Assembly (NCBI GenBank): GCA_002478565.1
Contig: DLPC01000013.1
Location: 1 to 5,412 of the forward strand
Length of the DNA stretch: 5,412 nt
From: Flavobacteriales bacterium UBA7468
GTDB lineage: Bacteria; Bacteroidota; Bacteroidia; Flavobacteriales_D; Crocinitomicaceae
Direction: 5' to 3'
Shown here: piece by piece, positions 1 to 5,247 of the stretch
Layout of the letters: the number at the start of each line of letters is the position of its first letter
Numbering within the stretch: position 1 is the first letter of the stretch
Notes under the pieces: model-generated
What the model saw: the letters and a program-made list of their open reading frames with translations, nothing else
What the model was told of the DNA's origin: nothing
Database searches by the model: none
Translations under genes and position numbers: made by a program

Positions 1-188
1 TGTCGTACCCAATTGCTAGAAACCGTTCCGCCTCCCGTTGAGGAGTCCTCCTGAACTGAAGCTATGCGGTAAGCTTCGCCGTTGATAATGATTTCGTCAT
101 TGATCGGATCTCCGAGTTTTTCCAATAAAACTTGAATGGTGAAGAGTTGGTCTTCGCCTGTTCTGATGTGTGTAAGTGTAAATGCCAT
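1..188 (-). CDS. Small beta-rich protein of unknown function (5' part only)
   Basis: An open frame starts at ATG (188-186) and runs off the left edge; 62 complete codons are visible. The product begins MAFTLTHIRTGEDQ and contains alternating hydrophobic stretches (LFTIQVLL, DEIIINGEAYRIASV), which suggests beta strands. A flexible Gly/Ser/Thr stretch (SSTGGGTVSS) follows. There is no signal peptide or membrane segment in the visible part. Its ATG overlaps by one base a TAA (190-188) that closes the -1 frame of the upstream glucosaminidase gene, giving a TAATG junction typical of translational coupling. No Shine-Dalgarno is present; the upstream bases are A/T-rich. By position it belongs to the virion operon. 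I do not recognise the family; a virion surface or spike component is possible but only a guess. Confidence 0.7.
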   Translation of the reverse strand, partial: MAFTLTHIRTGEDQLFTIQVLLEKLGDPINDEIIINGEAYRIASVQEDSSTGGGTVSSNWVR

Positions 189-280
189 TATTTCTGAATG
201 TATTTTTTATAAATAAACCTGCCTGTCAAAAAGACTAAGGCTGCTGCTCCGAGGGTGAATCCTCCTGTTTCAAGAAGATT
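188..280 (-). other. -1 frame extension of the glucosaminidase gene encoding a C-terminal transmembrane tail
   Basis: If reading slips by one base on the A-run, translation continues from codon AAT (280-278) for 30 codons to TAA (190-188). The product would be 183 aa and end NLLETGG-FTLGAAALVFLTG-RFIYKKYIQK. Residues about 159-177 form an uncharged hydrophobic helix (apart from one Arg) followed by Lys-Lys, a good membrane anchor. The frame is closed by TAA directly upstream of the A-run (two A bases are shared) and holds no ATG or GTG, so it cannot be an independent gene. Its stop overlaps the next ATG by one base, as expected for the natural end of the gene in this compact operon, whereas the frame as read stops 46 bases short of that ATG. 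The peptide is seen directly; its expression is inferred. Confidence 0.7.
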
Positions 281-738
281 TTTTTTTTAGCGATGTCCAA
301 AATCTTTTCGTAGTTGGCAATTAGTCCGCGCATGTAAGCTGAGCGGTTATCACCATTACTTTCAGAGATATAAGGGCTATGCGCAATCTTATCGGCGTAT
401 TTCTTGTAATCCATCGCTGCGGAATGCGCCGTTTTGTAGCTACTAGAAATCAAGCGTGCAAAGTCATAGAAGCTATCCTGTGGTGAAGCATAAGTTCTAA
501 ACTTCAATTTGTATTTGTTCTGCGCCTGGTAAATCCCACCTTTCCAAAATTCGTTCTTGGATCCACCGGCCGTGATGCCAAAGAAGTTGTTATATTTCGT
601 GGACAAATTTGATGTCCCCCAAGCACTTTCAAACGACCCCTGAGCTAAGATCACCAAAGGATCCATCTTAAACCTTTCCCCTGCTTTCTTGGCATACGGG
701 TAGTTGTTGACTACGTAATTTTCTGTTTTTGTGCTCAT
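235..738 (-). CDS. Glucosaminidase-domain peptidoglycan hydrolase (GH73 / FlgJ-like), candidate virion lysin
   Basis: The 167-aa product matches the glucosaminidase fold that cleaves the glycan strands of peptidoglycan. Visible hallmarks are ILAQGSFESAWGTSNLS (residues 30-46), where E37 is the expected catalytic acid, then NNFFGITA (50-57), the YASPQDSFYDFARLI block (83-97) and a C-terminal SAYMRGLIANYEKI helix (133-146). The domain fills residues 8-150. There is no signal peptide, so secretion needs a holin or delivery in the virion. The ATG overlaps the stop of the upstream 350-aa gene (ATGA, 735-738), which fixes the start. The last 14 residues after the Lys triplet (151-153) are odd: the A10 run there can shift reading into a frame that adds a transmembrane tail (see 188-280). 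In phage PRD1 the muralytic virion enzyme P7 is likewise membrane associated. A flagellar role is unlikely, given the neighbours. The enzyme class is firm; the virion role is inferred. Confidence 0.9.
   Translation of the reverse strand: MSTKTENYVVNNYPYAKKAGERFKMDPLVILAQGSFESAWGTSNLSTKYNNFFGITAGGSKNEFWKGGIYQAQNKYKLKFRTYASPQDSFYDFARLISSSYKTAHSAAMDYKKYADKIAHSPYISESNGDNRSAYMRGLIANYEKILDIAKKKIFLKQEDSPSEQQP
279..288 (-). promoter_or_regulatory. A10 slippery run (candidate frameshift or transcriptional slippage site)
   Basis: Ten consecutive A residues on the coding strand encode Lys151-Lys153 and the first base of codon 154 in the glucosaminidase gene. Runs of nine or more A are known sites of RNA polymerase slippage and of -1 ribosomal frameshifting. 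One added A in the mRNA, or a -1 ribosomal slip, joins the enzyme to the membrane tail. A weak hairpin (GAGG 264-261 with CCTC 254-251, 6-nt loop) lies about 14 nt downstream; it is too short to count as a convincing stimulator. An assembly error or a loss mutation at the homopolymer is the main alternative. Confidence 0.5.
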
Positions 739-1787
739 AGCGTTTCTTGTAATTGAATGTATCGTTGGTCTACCCAGCGAATGGTGTTATCGATGGTTCT
801 AAATTTTAAAAGCACCCCTTGTTTGGTCTGCATGCTCATCATGAGTTGCCCAAGTATGGTATTGGCACTCGCATGATTGATGGGTGCGAATTGTTCGTTT
901 AGGATCACCGCAGAACTTTTAGTCAATAAGCGCGGTGTTGGAATTCCTTTTAAGTCAAAGTAATCCAGAGGCTTTTTCCATGCAGCCGTTGAGCTGGTCT
1001 TAGGATAGGCCGAAATCATGGCCTTTGCATTTGGGAATTGCACGGTGTAGTTCGATGAGGCACTGATCCAAAAAGCCATCTTGACCTTGTTCTTTTTCTT
1101 GTAAGCCGTAGGTGCATACTTGGCATTGATGACATATGCCACCTGGATGAACTTCACGTTATTGACTTCGTCGTAATGCTGTTGCCCCGTGGCATAGCCT
1201 AGGAACTCTCCAGCTTTTGCTACTCGGTAAATGTTGTCTTCGGAAAATACCTCATAGAATGCCCCATGATTGGAAGCATCCGGAGAGCTTCGAAGGGTAA
1301 CATCCTTCTTGGCTACAATCAACTGATTCTTCTTGGTGTATTGTACCGGTGGTGCACCTCCATTACTCGTATCCTTGTTGGCGTTTGATGCGATGATATT
1401 CAAAAAGGCCTCGTATTCACCAGTGGAAAGGTCACTTTGCAAATCGTCTAGCAAATTGTCCTGGTATAAATCCTTGTAGGCTTTTTGCACCTTATCGAGG
1501 TTGGTAATCGTTTTGGCAATTTCCATGACGGTGTCCACATTGGTGGTATCAAAGCTTTTCATCCAGCTATATCCCGATGGATTCACTGATGATCGTAAGG
1601 ACATAGCCTGTCTGACTTCCGGTTTGTCATCCGTATTTTTCTGAGCATTGTTTTTATTGACCTTTGCAATGAGGTTCTTACCCACGCGATAGGTCAAATA
1701 AATTCCACCAGCAATCAGTGCACCTTTGATCAGTACACTTTGATTGTCTTGGACAGTTTGAACGATTTTTTCTTTTGCGGATGCCAT
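735..1787 (-). CDS. Membrane-anchored protein with annexin-like and SH3-like regions, candidate virion/entry protein
   Basis: The 350-aa product has a short N-terminal segment, one membrane helix at about residues 18-35 (VLIKGALIAGGIYLTYRVG), then a basic linker rich in Lys and Asn. Residues about 73-134 are helical and resemble an annexin-type repeat: WMKSFDTTNVDTVMEIAKTI, then VQKAYKDLYQDNLLDDLQ and SDLSTGEYEAFLNII, with the usual AYxxLY...LxxDL...LS pattern. Residues about 155-240 look like an SH3-like beta barrel, beginning VTLRSSPD (163-170), then GEFLGYATG (193-201) and VKFIQVAYV. The C-terminal end (about 320-350) is again beta-rich. The gene sits directly upstream of the lysin gene and overlaps it by ATGA, so the two are probably translated together. 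Topology suggests a protein held in the virion membrane with its bulk outside that membrane. The domain calls rest on motif resemblance only; the function (cell-wall contact during entry, or assembly) is inferred. Confidence 0.8.
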   Translation of the reverse strand: MASAKEKIVQTVQDNQSVLIKGALIAGGIYLTYRVGKNLIAKVNKNNAQKNTDDKPEVRQAMSLRSSVNPSGYSWMKSFDTTNVDTVMEIAKTITNLDKVQKAYKDLYQDNLLDDLQSDLSTGEYEAFLNIIASNANKDTSNGGAPPVQYTKKNQLIVAKKDVTLRSSPDASNHGAFYEVFSEDNIYRVAKAGEFLGYATGQQHYDEVNNVKFIQVAYVINAKYAPTAYKKKNKVKMAFWISASSNYTVQFPNAKAMISAYPKTSSTAAWKKPLDYFDLKGIPTPRLLTKSSAVILNEQFAPINHASANTILGQLMMSMQTKQGVLLKFRTIDNTIRWVDQRYIQLQETL

Positions 1788-1799
1788 TGTCTGTATGGG

Positions 1800-1973
1800 T
1801 TAGATCATGCTTTTGATTTTCAACTTCACTAGTGGCATCTCAATCTTTTTAGAAATGCTCACAAGCTCATTGGGCTTAAAGGTGTTTGCGATGGTTTGCA
1901 AGGCTTTTTGCACGTGACGAGCTTCTAAATCGGTAGCTACGTTGACTGTGACATTGATTTCGTGTTTTGCCAT
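1800..1973 (-). CDS. 57-aa protein of unknown function
   Basis: A short open frame fills the otherwise empty space between the 268-aa and 350-aa genes. It starts at ATG (1973-1971), 12 nt after the stop of the upstream gene, and ends at TAA (1802-1800), 12 nt before the next ATG. The product begins MAKHEINVTVNVATDLEA; a beta strand (HEINVTVNV) is followed by an amphipathic helix (TDLEARHVQKALQTIANTF) and two further strand-like stretches (ELVSISKKIEM, LVKLKIKSMI). It is basic and has no membrane helix. The leader AAAACAAAGAGAA is purine-rich and may serve ribosome binding. The tight fit, sensible composition and shared strand support a real gene. I do not recognise the family; a small virion or assembly protein is the likeliest role. 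Confidence 0.75.
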   Translation of the reverse strand: MAKHEINVTVNVATDLEARHVQKALQTIANTFKPNELVSISKKIEMPLVKLKIKSMI

Positions 1974-1985
1974 TTCTCTTTGTTT

Positions 1986-2792
1986 TTAATGGGTTTGAAT
2001 GGGTGTTTCTACTTTTGTTGATCCTGTGATAAATTGCAAGATCTTTTGAATATTTGTGCGGTCTTTTTCGATTTCAGATAACATTAAGTAAATAGTTCCT
2101 AGTTCTTGATTGTCAAGTGTTTGAACAAATGTTGTAATCATCTCTAAAATCGTTTCGCGCTGAGAGTCCGAAGAGTCACCAAGTGGCTTTTCAATACTCT
2201 TTTCCTCATTGGTTCCGGCCAAGAAATTAAAGGCCGTCCCGACGGGTGAATTGGTGAAAAACTTCGCAAGTCCTGGAAGTGCCATTCCAATGATGTTGGA
2301 ATAATACTCCACCTGCTTTTTAGCCTCCAGAGAGTTTTGCATATCCTGAACCTGAAACTCCAGCTCTTCGTTTAATGCCGATACTCTTTGAAGCTCAGAG
2401 GTAAGTCTTTCCAATTCGCGGCTTCTTTCCATTTCTGAAAACTTGCGCTGTACCAGTTCATTGACCTCTGCTTCTCCCAAGCCTGCATAACCTGCAAGTG
2501 ACTTTGGGATTTCTTCATCGACATCCGTCCACTCGAAGGTTTTTGCCCAAATGAGCATTCCGGTTTCTACATCCTTGAATTCAACTTTTACCTTGTCAGG
2601 GTTTTCAGATTTATCATAGCTTCTCACCAGTGGTGAAAAGTTCTCAATCACCGCTTGATCAATACTGTTCAAGCGTTTGCCATTTCTGTAAAACATGGCA
2701 TTGAACGTTACTTTGTTGTGCCCTTGTTTTGGGAAGGTTTTGATCATCTTCTGACAAACCTCGATCACGTGATAAATCTTTCTTCTTTTCAT
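1986..2792 (-). CDS. Coiled-coil protein with beta-rich head and hydrophobic segment, unknown function
   Basis: The 268-aa product has three visible parts. Residues 1-95 are mixed alpha/beta (VTFNAMFYRNGKRL, VKVEFKDVETGMLIWAKTFEW). Residues about 107-163 form a long charged heptad-type coiled coil (RELERLTSELQRVSALNEEL and on to LEAKKQVEYY). Residues about 165-193 are hydrophobic with Gly and Pro (IIGMALPGLAKFF, then VGTAFNFLAG), which could be a membrane segment or hairpin. A helical C-terminal domain follows (about 208-258: ILEMITTFVQTLDNQEL, IQKILQFITG). Its ATG overlaps the stop of the 107-aa gene (ATGA, 2789-2792), so translation is coupled. The mix of head, stalk and hydrophobic part would suit a spike or membrane-linked vertex protein, or a scaffold. 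This is inference from shape; I do not recognise the family. Confidence 0.82.
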   Translation of the reverse strand: MKRRKIYHVIEVCQKMIKTFPKQGHNKVTFNAMFYRNGKRLNSIDQAVIENFSPLVRSYDKSENPDKVKVEFKDVETGMLIWAKTFEWTDVDEEIPKSLAGYAGLGEAEVNELVQRKFSEMERSRELERLTSELQRVSALNEELEFQVQDMQNSLEAKKQVEYYSNIIGMALPGLAKFFTNSPVGTAFNFLAGTNEEKSIEKPLGDSSDSQRETILEMITTFVQTLDNQELGTIYLMLSEIEKDRTNIQKILQFITGSTKVETPIQTH

Positions 2793-3112
2793 TCCTTGAC
2801 GATTTGAATAAATTCGATGATGGGAAAATAATTTGTTCCCCTTGGCAGCTCAACGGACACTAGTCCACTGAATTCTTCCAATGCTTCTATGCGGCGATGC
2901 CCCTTTTTAACCTCTAGACTATTGGTATCGGATAAAATCCGTGTACCTACGGGCAAAACCGAACAGTTCGTAAGCAGCAAATACTCATTGTAGGCCTCGA
3001 TGTGGTATTGCAGCTGCCCTGGCCTTGTGTACACAGACTTAAAGCCTTGCAATTCAATCTTGATTTCTCGCTGTTTGAACTGCTGCTGAATATGGTTTAA
3101 GTGGTCGTACAT
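2789..3112 (-). CDS. 107-aa beta-rich protein, unknown, candidate minor virion protein
   Basis: The product is 107 aa. A short polar helix (residues 1-16, including NHIQQQFKQRE) is followed by alternating hydrophobic strands: IKIELQGFKSVYT, QYHIEAYNEYLLLTN, SVLPVGTRILSD, FSGLVSVELPRG and PIIEFIQIVKE. There is no membrane helix or signal peptide. The start (ATG 3112-3110) lies inside the 3' end of the upstream 136-aa gene, with a 16-nt overlap, and its stop overlaps the ATG of the 268-aa gene. This suggests coupled expression and related roles. A compact beta-sandwich or barrel is likely, consistent with a vertex or spike-base protein, but no family motif is recognised. Confidence 0.78.
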   Translation of the reverse strand: MYDHLNHIQQQFKQREIKIELQGFKSVYTRPGQLQYHIEAYNEYLLLTNCSVLPVGTRILSDTNSLEVKKGHRRIEALEEFSGLVSVELPRGTNYFPIIEFIQIVKE

Positions 3113-3507
3113 GAGCCTTTCTGGTTTTGAGTTTGACCTTCTTTGTCAGTGCAGCGCAAATACAATTGAACCTTGTATGGGGTGAATTCTTCATGAAGTG
3201 CAGCATCAACATACACACCACTTACAATTTGTCCTGGGTGCAAGTGAACATCTAATTCTTGAAAGTCCTGCACTTCAAGTTTCTGATGAATTAGGTTTGC
3301 AGTTATTGCTTCCTCTTTTAGACTATTGAATGAAGCACTTATTCTTCCTATCTCGCAATTCAAAAGACTTGAATCCATTGACCCTACAAGCGATAACTTA
3401 AAGCCTGTACAGCGTTTTAAGTACGCCGGGATCTTGTGCTGAAATGAAATGATTTCACCAGGCTTTTGAACCCAAAAACTGACAATGGAATAGCGCGTTA
3501 CTGACAT
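3097..3507 (-). CDS. 136-aa beta-rich protein, likely paralog of the 140-aa neighbour, candidate capsid protein
   Basis: The 136-aa product is rich in predicted beta strands (YSIVSFWVQ, GFKLSLVGS, QIVSGVYVD, YKVQLYLRC) and ends in a polar tail (residues about 121-136). It shares collinear positions with the 140-aa product just upstream: Gly17-Glu18, Gly35, Ser39-Leu40, His88-Leu89 and Gly92 fall at the same residue numbers in both, and both have Leu-Ile near residue 70, GxYxD/GxFxD near residue 100 and a closing strand of the form YxVxxYL. This points to an old tandem duplication. The gene starts 5 nt after the upstream stop. Length and beta content would fit a single jelly-roll minor capsid or penton-type protein. 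Paralogy is moderately supported by eye; the capsid role is inferred. It contains Cys33, Cys51 and Cys119, whose pairing is unknown. Confidence 0.8.
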   Translation of the reverse strand: MSVTRYSIVSFWVQKPGEIISFQHKIPAYLKRCTGFKLSLVGSMDSSLLNCEIGRISASFNSLKEEAITANLIHQKLEVQDFQELDVHLHPGQIVSGVYVDAALHEEFTPYKVQLYLRCTDKEGQTQNQKGSCTTT

Positions 3508-3512
3508 GAATT

Positions 3513-3935
3513 CTACTCATTGGTTAACCATAAATAGATCTTCACTTCGTAGAGGTAGCCACTTTGAGTCTTTCTTTCTCTCATCAATTGAAGCTTTGCC
3601 GAATTGCCAGAAAATACACCTTCTCCGCCGTCGGTAAACTTGCCCTCAATGGCCGAACCACCAGCTTCCAAGTGCTCCTCAAAGAAGAAGAACTTCTTGT
3701 TTGGAGCAACTTGGTGACCGCTAGTGATTAACTTCACCTCGTGGGCATCTTCAAAGACCTCTTGATTATTCACCCTCAGTCCCAACAAGGATCCCATCAA
3801 TAATTGCTCATCAGGCAAGGAAACGAAAATCCCACGGATTTTAGCGTACTGCTTATCGGTTTGAGCATTGATGCGCACTGATTCCCCAAAATCAGTAACA
3901 CGAACACGTATTTGTTGAAACTTATGGTTTTTCAT
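3513..3935 (-). CDS. 140-aa beta-rich protein, candidate small capsid protein
   Basis: The product is 140 aa with strands FQQIRVRVTDFG, AKIRGIFVSLPD, SLLGLRVNN, HEVKLITSG, KKFFFFEEHL, AIEGKFTDGG and a closing YLYEVKIYLWLTNE. This spacing is what an eight-strand sandwich or jelly roll would show. There is no membrane helix or signal. It begins 12 nt after the stop of the 234-aa capsid candidate and is followed after 5 nt by its probable paralog. In phages with two single jelly-roll capsid proteins (the P23-77 and SH1 groups) a small and a large capsid protein are encoded side by side, and this gene could be the small partner. It is, however, shorter than those small capsid proteins, so a vertex (penton) protein is an equal alternative. 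Confidence 0.8.
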   Translation of the reverse strand: MKNHKFQQIRVRVTDFGESVRINAQTDKQYAKIRGIFVSLPDEQLLMGSLLGLRVNNQEVFEDAHEVKLITSGHQVAPNKKFFFFEEHLEAGGSAIEGKFTDGGEGVFSGNSAKLQLMRERKTQSGYLYEVKIYLWLTNE

Positions 3936-3947
3936 CTCGATTCAGAA

Positions 3948-4652
3948 TTAGGCTTTGATGACTGCTGTTCCGCGAAGGATAACTTTCAAGAATGTATTCT
4001 CAGGAGCGTTTGCCGCCCATTCCAAGTTCAATTCAATGGATTGCTGGTCGCGAATGATCTTTGGGTTGTCCAAGATCCAAAGTCCACGAAACGTGTCTTT
4101 ACCAGTGGTTTGGAATACCTCACATGAAGTATTGGGAACCAAGATGGTTCCATTGGCTTTGAATTCGAACTCTCCATCGCGGATATAATCCGGAACTACA
4201 TCAAAGTTCACACGACTTGCATCGTCCTTTGACTCACTCACTCCACCGAGCAACTGAATGCCGTACAATAAGAAGTGATTTCCTTTCTCCAACTTTCCGC
4301 TTGAAATGTTGCTTGTCCCAACGACTTTCGTGTCGTCGTCCTTGAACATTTTCACCACCTTAGAGCCTCCAATGGTTTTTACCACGTAGTAAGCCGTATC
4401 TACAGCCTGTAAAGACTGCGTAGCCAATCCTTGTTGGATTTCCTTTGGCAACATAGTGATGCGCTTTTCAAACTCTGCACGTGAGCGAGAGCCGGTTGCT
4501 GTGGCCATGGCGCGTGACTGATTTTGCATTTTGCGAAATAACTTGCGCTTGTCGCTTGTTGCACCTAATTCCAGTGCTTGCAAGAAGTCGTCTTCTGACA
4601 TGGCACCAAGTAAGTTGTATTCGCTGTTTTCGATTTGTCCAAGTGTTAACAT
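3948..4652 (-). CDS. Candidate major capsid protein (single jelly-roll type)
   Basis: The 234-aa product has a helical, charged N-terminal third (residues 1-80, with DKRKLFRKMQNQSRAMATA and a Ser/Arg/Thr-rich turn at 51-58), which could contact the membrane or genome. A beta-rich domain follows (about 86-234). Strand-like segments include TAYYVVKTIGG, VVKMFKD, NHFLLYGIQLLGG, GEFEFKANGTILVP, FRGLWILDNPKII, SIELNLEWAAN and a closing FLKVILRGTAVIKA. The pattern of a G-x-L-x-x-G-x-x-F-L-L block, then an FKANG turn, then a final strand resembles single jelly-roll capsid proteins of tailless phages. It is too short for a double jelly-roll protein of the PRD1 or FLiP type. The gene follows the membrane-protein gene and precedes two small beta proteins. 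Its A-rich leader shares an 11-mer with the gene before it, perhaps for strong translation. The fold is inferred, not proven. Confidence 0.85.
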   Translation of the reverse strand: MLTLGQIENSEYNLLGAMSEDDFLQALELGATSDKRKLFRKMQNQSRAMATATGSRSRAEFEKRITMLPKEIQQGLATQSLQAVDTAYYVVKTIGGSKVVKMFKDDDTKVVGTSNISSGKLEKGNHFLLYGIQLLGGVSESKDDASRVNFDVVPDYIRDGEFEFKANGTILVPNTSCEVFQTTGKDTFRGLWILDNPKIIRDQQSIELNLEWAANAPENTFLKVILRGTAVIKA

Positions 4653-4663
4653 GATACTTATTG

Positions 4664-4674
4664 TTTATTTGATT
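4664..4674 (-). promoter_or_regulatory. A-rich leader 11-mer before the capsid candidate gene
   Basis: The coding strand reads AATCAAATAAA, placed 11 nt before the ATG at 4652. The same 11-mer occurs before the 180-aa gene. No Shine-Dalgarno is present in this 31-nt intergenic gap. Bacteroidetes genes often use A-rich leaders for efficient translation, so a translation enhancer is the simplest reading. I see no TTTG / TAnnTTTG promoter pair here. Confidence 0.4.
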
Positions 4675-4683
4675 TGTAATTGA

Positions 4684-5226
4684 TTAAATGATTTCGATGT
4701 AAGCCAGGTCTTCATCTTCCACGTGTGAACCACGTGACCTTTCAGCATGTGGCATGTCTAAATCCTCCACATTAAAGGCCGTTGGTGAGGAAAGTGCCGG
4801 AAGATCCGGATTGTAGCGCTCCACTGACAAATTCAATGGTTCGCGATAGATGCTAGGTTCTCCTAAGTCGCTAGATCCTGCAAGGTTAAAGTCTGCTAGT
4901 CCTGCTAACAAGTCTTTTTTGAGCAAGATTTTCACGCCAGATAATAAGCCTGATGCACCAACTCCAGTTGCCAACATTTTCATGTTAGGGTCTTTGAGCA
5001 TGATGTTTCCTGCTGTTCCAACGCCAAGCATCAATACAGGTCGTGCCAGTGCTTTGACATTGAAGGCGGTTGCAGCCGGATCAACGGCCAATACCTTGTC
5101 AATCATTTTTCCGCCCACCGAGCCGATCACAACACCGCCAGTGAGCATAGCCAAGGTTTTAAGTTCATCCATCACAGCTTGGCTACTGATTTTGGTTTTT
5201 GCTTTGGTTCTTCTTTTTGTTGCCAT
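4684..5226 (-). CDS. Small multi-pass membrane protein, candidate virion membrane protein
   Basis: The 180-aa product starts with a basic stretch (MATKRRTKAKTK). Three Gly/Ala-rich hydrophobic segments follow: about residues 24-48 (TLAMLTGGVVIGSVGGKMID), 59-77 (ALARPVLMLGVGTAGNIML) and 83-102 (KMLATGVGASGLLSGVKILL). The C-terminal part (about 105-180) is soluble and turns acidic near the end (HVEDEDLAYIEII). There is no cleavable signal peptide. Short Gly-rich helices with charged ends are common among proteins of phage internal membranes, and its place just before the capsid candidate fits that. The basic N-terminus may touch the genome and the acidic tail the shell; this is speculation. The ATG lies 19 nt after the upstream stop, with an A-rich leader. 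The segment from 5227 to 5245 is only this leader. Confidence 0.82.
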   Translation of the reverse strand: MATKRRTKAKTKISSQAVMDELKTLAMLTGGVVIGSVGGKMIDKVLAVDPAATAFNVKALARPVLMLGVGTAGNIMLKDPNMKMLATGVGASGLLSGVKILLKKDLLAGLADFNLAGSSDLGEPSIYREPLNLSVERYNPDLPALSSPTAFNVEDLDMPHAERSRGSHVEDEDLAYIEII

Positions 5227-5236
5227 GGTTTGCGTA

Positions 5237-5247
5237 TTTATTTGATT
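5237..5247 (-). promoter_or_regulatory. A-rich leader 11-mer before the 180-aa membrane protein gene
   Basis: AATCAAATAAA on the coding strand lies 10 nt before the ATG at 5226 and overlaps the stop codon of the upstream basic-protein gene by two bases. It is identical to the element before the 234-aa gene, at nearly the same distance. No other gene in the window has it. Confidence 0.4.

Noticed and set aside
261..266. AGGAGG just after the A-run, possible ribosome binding site for a separate small membrane protein
   Set aside because: No ATG, GTG or TTG lies 5-10 nt downstream in the membrane-tail frame; the first TTG is about 30 nt away and would remove most of the helix.
235..738. Flagellar FlgJ
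   Set aside because: Only the hydrolase domain is shared. There are no flagellar genes around, no rod-binding domain, and the gene sits in a virion-like operon.
2659..2853. 64-aa minus-strand open frame across the 107/268-aa gene junction
   Set aside because: It overlaps two well-supported genes in another frame, has a low-complexity polar composition and no place in the overlap chain of the operon.
3912..4188. Two overlapping plus-strand open frames (71 and 77 aa)
   Set aside because: They are antisense to the 234-aa gene, lie against the direction of every supported gene and show no protein-like motif.
4850..5245. 131-aa plus-strand open frame with a hydrophobic C-terminus
   Set aside because: It is the antisense image of the 180-aa membrane protein gene; the hydrophobic end mirrors the Lys/Thr-rich N-terminus on the other strand.
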